This document shows positions 60,580 to 64,000 of a DNA stretch of 64,000 nt, piece after piece. Numbering within the stretch: position 1 is the stretch's first letter; each line of letters starts with the position of its first letter. The translations under genes were made by a program, and so were the position numbers. This stretch comes from JAPXLN01 sp033809515 (GTDB lineage: Bacteria; Bacillota; Sulfobacillia; Fermentithermobacillales; Fermentithermobacillaceae): the NCBI GenBank assembly GCA_033809515.1, contig JAPXLN010000001.1, positions 124,001 through 188,000 on the forward strand. Direction: 5' to 3'. A model generated the notes under the pieces. It was not told where the DNA came from, did no database searches, and saw only the letters and a list, made by a program, of their open reading frames with translations.

Positions 60580-61536
60580 CTACCGTGCAAGATCCTGAGC
60601 CAGGTCATAAAGGTCCATGTCAATAGCTTTCTTATGGCTCAAGACCTGCCCAACCGGAGTGGAAACGACCGCATCGCCCTTGATACCCATGACCAGGTCA
60701 GCCCCTCCGGCCAAAAGCGAGTCCACAGCTTTTGCCCCAAGCCTCGAGGCAATAAGCCTGTCAAAAGCAGTGGGAGCTCCTCCTCGCTGAACGTGCCCAA
60801 GGACGGTTACCCGGGTTTCAAGCCCCATGTGCCTCTCAATGTCCTTGGCCACTTCGAAACCGCTTACCGCCCCCTCGGCAACCACTATGATGCTGTGAAC
60901 CTTTCCACGGTCCAGCCCCCTGCGAAGCCTTTTGCACACTTCCTCCATGTCAGGCCTAAACTCAGGAACCAGGATAGCTTCAGCGCCTCCGGCGACTCCT
61001 ACAGCCAAAGCCAAATGCCCGGAATGACGCCCCATTGTCTCAATCACAAAGATCCGCTCATGAGAAGTGGCAGTATCTCTCAGGCGGTTAACAGCTTCGG
61101 TACCCGTATTCACCGCTGTATCAAAACCAATGCAAAAACCCGTATAAGCTATGTCATTGTCTATGGTGGCAGGGACTCCTATGGCCCTTACGTTGCGCTT
61201 ACACAGCTGTGCCATACCTCGAAGACTGCCCTCTCCGCCAATGACCACAAGCCCGTTAAGTCCTGCTCCGCGAACTCTTGCCGCGGCTAAATCCAATCCT
61301 TCAGGGTGCAGCATCCTTTCAGAACGGGCCGTATGCAGAATAGTCCCTCCGCGATGAATAATGTCCCCGACTGACTCCACACCCATCTTGACCATATCGC
61401 CGTCCAGAAGCCCGTCATATCCCCTCCTTATACCGAATATCCGGAGTTCCAGGGATATAGCCCGGCGCACCACAGCTCGAATGGCTGCATTCATGCCAGG
61501 TGCATCGCCGCCGCTTGTGAGAACTCCTATGTTCAT
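60580..61536 (-). CDS. pfkA: 6-phosphofructokinase
   Basis: Glycolytic kinase, 318 aa, close to the length of bacterial ATP-PFKs. Motifs: GVLTSGGDAPGMNAAIRAVVR, RRGYDGLL, VIGGEGSLRG (residues 98-107), PATIDNDIAYTGFCIGFDTAV (122-142, catalytic Asp126), ETMGRHSGHLAL, and GHVQRGGAPTAFDRLIASRLG. The Gly after the acidic residue suggests ATP rather than PPi use. Two substitutions are unusual: Glu102 where GGDGS has Asp, and Ala123 in place of Gly in PGTIDND. Followed by the oadB leader; 1 bp from the upstream small gene. Confidence 0.93.
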   Translation of the reverse strand: MNIGVLTSGGDAPGMNAAIRAVVRRAISLELRIFGIRRGYDGLLDGDMVKMGVESVGDIIHRGGTILHTARSERMLHPEGLDLAAARVRGAGLNGLVVIGGEGSLRGMAQLCKRNVRAIGVPATIDNDIAYTGFCIGFDTAVNTGTEAVNRLRDTATSHERIFVIETMGRHSGHLALAVGVAGGAEAILVPEFRPDMEEVCKRLRRGLDRGKVHSIIVVAEGAVSGFEVAKDIERHMGLETRVTVLGHVQRGGAPTAFDRLIASRLGAKAVDSLLAGGADLVMGIKGDAVVSTPVGQVLSHKKAIDMDLYDLAQDLAR

Positions 61537-61537
61537 G

Positions 61538-61813
61538 CTATGCCTTAACAGCTCCTACCAGCTGCATTATCAGAGAGTGTGCCTCCTGCGCCTCGCTCTT
61601 GGGAACGAGTAGTTCCACGTGCCTTGACGAGCTGTCACAACCTGCACCATTACTTCGTAACATGACTAAGAGACCTTCTTGAGATAGCCTGTTCTTCATG
61701 GTTTCAGCTTGACGCCAGCCTGACGCAACATACACCACCGTCCACACAGGCAGGCCCATGCGCCCCGGAACCGGGGCTGCGGGCTTCCCTCCTTCCGCTA
61801 CCTGGTATTTCAC
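61538..61813 (-). CDS. small hypothetical protein, DUF2007-like
   Basis: Up to 91 aa, GTG start 1 base after the dnaE stop. From about residue 22 it reads VWTVVYVASGWRQAETMKNRLSQEGL, then VELLVPKSEAQEAHSLIMQL. This resembles the small ferredoxin-like DUF2007 'signal-transducing' proteins that act on an unknown partner. The first 18 residues have no matching family part, and an ATG at residue 19 may be the start. Sits between dnaE and pfkA. Confidence 0.6.
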   Translation of the reverse strand: MKYQVAEGGKPAAPVPGRMGLPVWTVVYVASGWRQAETMKNRLSQEGLLVMLRSNGAGCDSSSRHVELLVPKSEAQEAHSLIMQLVGAVKA

Positions 61814-61815
61814 CG

Positions 61816-64000
61816 CTAGGCTTCTTGACCCTGGGTGAGATACGTTTCAGCCTCTACGACATTGTTTGCCAATACCCGCCGGGTATCCTCCTGCTCTTCA
61901 AGGGTACCCTGAACAAACACTACGCTCTCCATAACCAGAAACCCTCTTACCCTCTGCCATAACCGGGGAAACACGATAACCTCCACAGACCCGAAATCAT
62001 CTTCAAGGGTCACGAAGCTCATTTCCTGACCCGTCCTTGTCCGGACTCTCTTCAGCGACGTAACAGAGCCCCCAACAGTCACCTCTCCCTTATCTTGCAC
62101 AGTATCGAGATCCGCTATTGGAAGGGCGTAGAGTCTAAGCGCTTCCTTATATTTCTCCAGAGGGTGACCGCTGAGATACATGCCGAGAAGCTCCCGTTCC
62201 CACGAAAGGCGAACATCCAAAGACACTTCCTGTTCCGTCTGCTTCGCCTGCCGCCCCGAAAACGCAACGTCGCCGTCGCCGAACAAAGAGGGCTGGTTGC
62301 GGGCAAAGACCGGGCGCGCCTTCATCACCTTATCGACTTGCTCCAGGTTCCAGTATCTTGTTCCAAAACAGTCACACGCCCCGCACTGTATCAAGCTTTC
62401 AAGGGCCTTCATGGTAAGCTGCTTCCCGTCAAGTCGCGCCGCCATATCCTCCAGGGAGGAAAACAAGCCTCTGGCTGTCCTTTCAGCAACCAGGGCACGG
62501 GCAAGCCCCTGGCCTACGTTCTTTATGCCTCCAAGGCCGTATCTGATACCATCCCCCTGAACAGAAAACTCGGTGTCGCTTCTATTGACATCGGGTCTGA
62601 ACACGTCCAGACCCAACCTCCTTGCCTCCTGAAGATAGACACCTACTTTGCCCTGAATTCCCGCTACCGACGACAAAAGCGCGGCTATAAATTGGCCCGG
62701 GTAGTTAGCTTTGAGGTAAGCTGTCTGGTATGCAACAAGAGCATAGGGCGCCGCGTGGTTCTTGTTGAAACCGTAGTCTGCAAATTTCAGTATGAGGTCG
62801 TATATTCGGTGGGCTGTGTCTAAAGGCAGCCCTTTTTGGCAGGCCCCTTCGATAAACTTCTCCTCCATGGTTATGAGCAAGTCGCGTTTTTTCTTACCCA
62901 CAGCGTGCCTCAAGACATCAGCCTGGCCCATGGTAAAACCGGCCACGTGAGAGGCTATCTTGAGTATCTGTTCCTGATAGACAAGAACACCGTAAGTCTC
63001 CTTTAGCACAGGCTCAAGAACCGGATGAAGGTACTCAGGCTCTCCGAACCGGGCCCTTATGAACTCAGGAATCTGCTCCATAGGACCGGGCCTGCACAGG
63101 GCAACAGCCGCAATGATATCTTTGAACTCAGCCGGTTTGAGTTCCTTGAGAAAGTCCCTGACCCATGACGACTCAAGCTGAAACACGCCAACAGATTCGC
63201 CCCCGGCAAGCATGTGGTAAGTCTTCCTGTCATCAAGAGGGATGTTGTCAATATCCAGACTCCCACAGCCCCTGTTCACCATGTCAACGGTCTTTTGTAT
63301 CACAGTTAAGGTCCGCAGGGCCAGAAAATCCATCTTTAGCAGGCCCAGGCTTTCCAGGTCCTCCATTGGGTACTGGGTGGTAATGGCCCCCTCCCCTGTC
63401 CTGGCCAGGGGGACAGAATCCCAGAGGGGCCCCTTGCCTATGACAATGCCGGCAGCATGGACCGAAGAATGCCTGGGCATCCCCTCCAGCTCCATGGCAG
63501 CCTCCAAAAGGTCCCCGAAATCCCCTGTACGCATTTGGGAGAGTTCGGGCGTCATCTCCAGAGCCTTTTCAATGGTCATGCCCGGCTGGTATGGGATCAT
63601 CTTGGCAATCCGGTCTACGTCTCCGTAGGGAAGCCCCAGGGCTCGTCCGACATCTCGCACTGCAGCCCTGGCTGCCATAGTCCCGAAGGTAATGACCTGC
63701 GCAACCCTGTCTTTTCCGTATCTCCTGCGGACATACTCGATTACTTCGTCTCTTCTGTCATCCTGAAAATCAATGTCAATGTCCGGCATGGTTACCCGAT
63801 CTGGGTTAAGAAACCTCTCAAAAACAAGATCATTTTGGATAGGGTCTATGTTCGTGATGCCCAGAGAGTAGGCGACCAGGCTGCCTGCGGCAGATCCCCT
63901 GCCAGGCCCCACTGCAATCCCTTGGGACCTGGCGTAATTCACGAAATCTGAGACTATAAGAAAATACGATGAATACCCCATTCGCTCAATCATCTGAAGC
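61816..64000 (-). CDS. dnaE: DNA polymerase III alpha subunit DnaE, 5' end outside window
   Basis: Replicative polymerase catalytic subunit. The window holds the palm, fingers and C-terminal regions; the N-terminal PHP domain lies beyond the edge. Catalytic aspartates are in MPDIDIDFQDDRR, with GPGRGSAAGSLVAY before it, FQLESSWVRDFLKELKP, YGVLVYQEQI and FNKNHAAPYALVAYQTAYLKANYP. The tail has an OB fold (GGSVTSLKRVRTRTGQEMSFVTLEDDFGSVEVIVFP). Upstream of the small gene and pfkA, a common dnaE-pfkA neighbourhood in Bacillota. Confidence 0.96.
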   Translation of the reverse strand, partial: LQMIERMGYSSYFLIVSDFVNYARSQGIAVGPGRGSAAGSLVAYSLGITNIDPIQNDLVFERFLNPDRVTMPDIDIDFQDDRRDEVIEYVRRRYGKDRVAQVITFGTMAARAAVRDVGRALGLPYGDVDRIAKMIPYQPGMTIEKALEMTPELSQMRTGDFGDLLEAAMELEGMPRHSSVHAAGIVIGKGPLWDSVPLARTGEGAITTQYPMEDLESLGLLKMDFLALRTLTVIQKTVDMVNRGCGSLDIDNIPLDDRKTYHMLAGGESVGVFQLESSWVRDFLKELKPAEFKDIIAAVALCRPGPMEQIPEFIRARFGEPEYLHPVLEPVLKETYGVLVYQEQILKIASHVAGFTMGQADVLRHAVGKKKRDLLITMEEKFIEGACQKGLPLDTAHRIYDLILKFADYGFNKNHAAPYALVAYQTAYLKANYPGQFIAALLSSVAGIQGKVGVYLQEARRLGLDVFRPDVNRSDTEFSVQGDGIRYGLGGIKNVGQGLARALVAERTARGLFSSLEDMAARLDGKQLTMKALESLIQCGACDCFGTRYWNLEQVDKVMKARPVFARNQPSLFGDGDVAFSGRQAKQTEQEVSLDVRLSWERELLGMYLSGHPLEKYKEALRLYALPIADLDTVQDKGEVTVGGSVTSLKRVRTRTGQEMSFVTLEDDFGSVEVIVFPRLWQRVRGFLVMESVVFVQGTLEEQEDTRRVLANNVVEAETYLTQGQEA

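Noticed and set aside
1..64000. CRISPR array, prophage or rRNA genes
   Set aside because: No regularly spaced repeats with unique spacers, no phage structural genes and no rRNA found.

Overview
The window reads as a chromosomal segment of a Gram-positive-type, endospore-forming member of the Bacillota. The evidence is a GerA/GerB/GerC germinant-receptor operon, a Spo0E-like ORF, a YheC/YheD-type ATP-grasp protein, AddAB instead of RecBCD, RNase J, a T-box before serS, and the Firmicutes order rimP-nusA-rnpM-infB-ylxP-rbfA-nrnA-truB-ribF-rpsO-pnp. Non-ATG starts behind strong Shine-Dalgarno sites are frequent. I see no transposase, integrase, phage gene or CRISPR array.

Layout. 1-2.1 kb: purB (cut by the window edge) and a guaA whose glutaminase domain lacks its catalytic core. 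2.3-4.9 kb (+): a frameshifted TPR-like gene and an S9 peptidase. 5.1-9.9 kb (-): kbl, a long ATP-grasp protein and a DRG-like GTPase. 10-19 kb (-): addA, addB and rnj. 19.2-20.4 kb: small stress, membrane and Spo0E-like genes. 20.5-31.8 kb (-): nfo, pnp, rpsO, ribF, truB, nrnA, rbfA, ylxP, infB, rnpM, nusA and rimP, behind one promoter followed by a terminator-like hairpin.

32.0-42.2 kb (-) is the most unusual part: three tandem copies of a four-gene membrane-protein cassette (called A-B-C-D in transcription order), each ending in the same GC-rich terminator. Copies 1 and 3 are almost identical over 3178 bp and flank a diverged copy 2. The identity stops at the terminator on one side and at the ribosome binding site of gene A on the other, so the coding blocks are homogenised while upstream regions differ. 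I do not know the function. Gene A resembles proteins annotated as DUF6754.

42.5-50 kb (-): a propeller-less S9-type hydrolase, T-box-controlled serS, a PucR-type regulator, and a five-gene flavin/iron-sulfur dehydrogenase set resembling dye-linked proline/hydroxyproline dehydrogenases or HcnABC-type oxidases. 50-54.4 kb (+): gerABC and a small membrane protein. 54.5-58.3 kb: murI, an MFS transporter, a class II aldolase, a DUF1287 protein and a 49-aa ORF. 58.3-64 kb (-): tRNA-Leu(CAA), fxsA, a 39-aa OadG-like peptide and oadB behind a yybP-ykoY-like (manganese) riboswitch, then pfkA, a small hypothetical gene and dnaE (cut by the window edge).

All calls come from reading the sequence and translated frames by eye. 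No database search or folding program was run.
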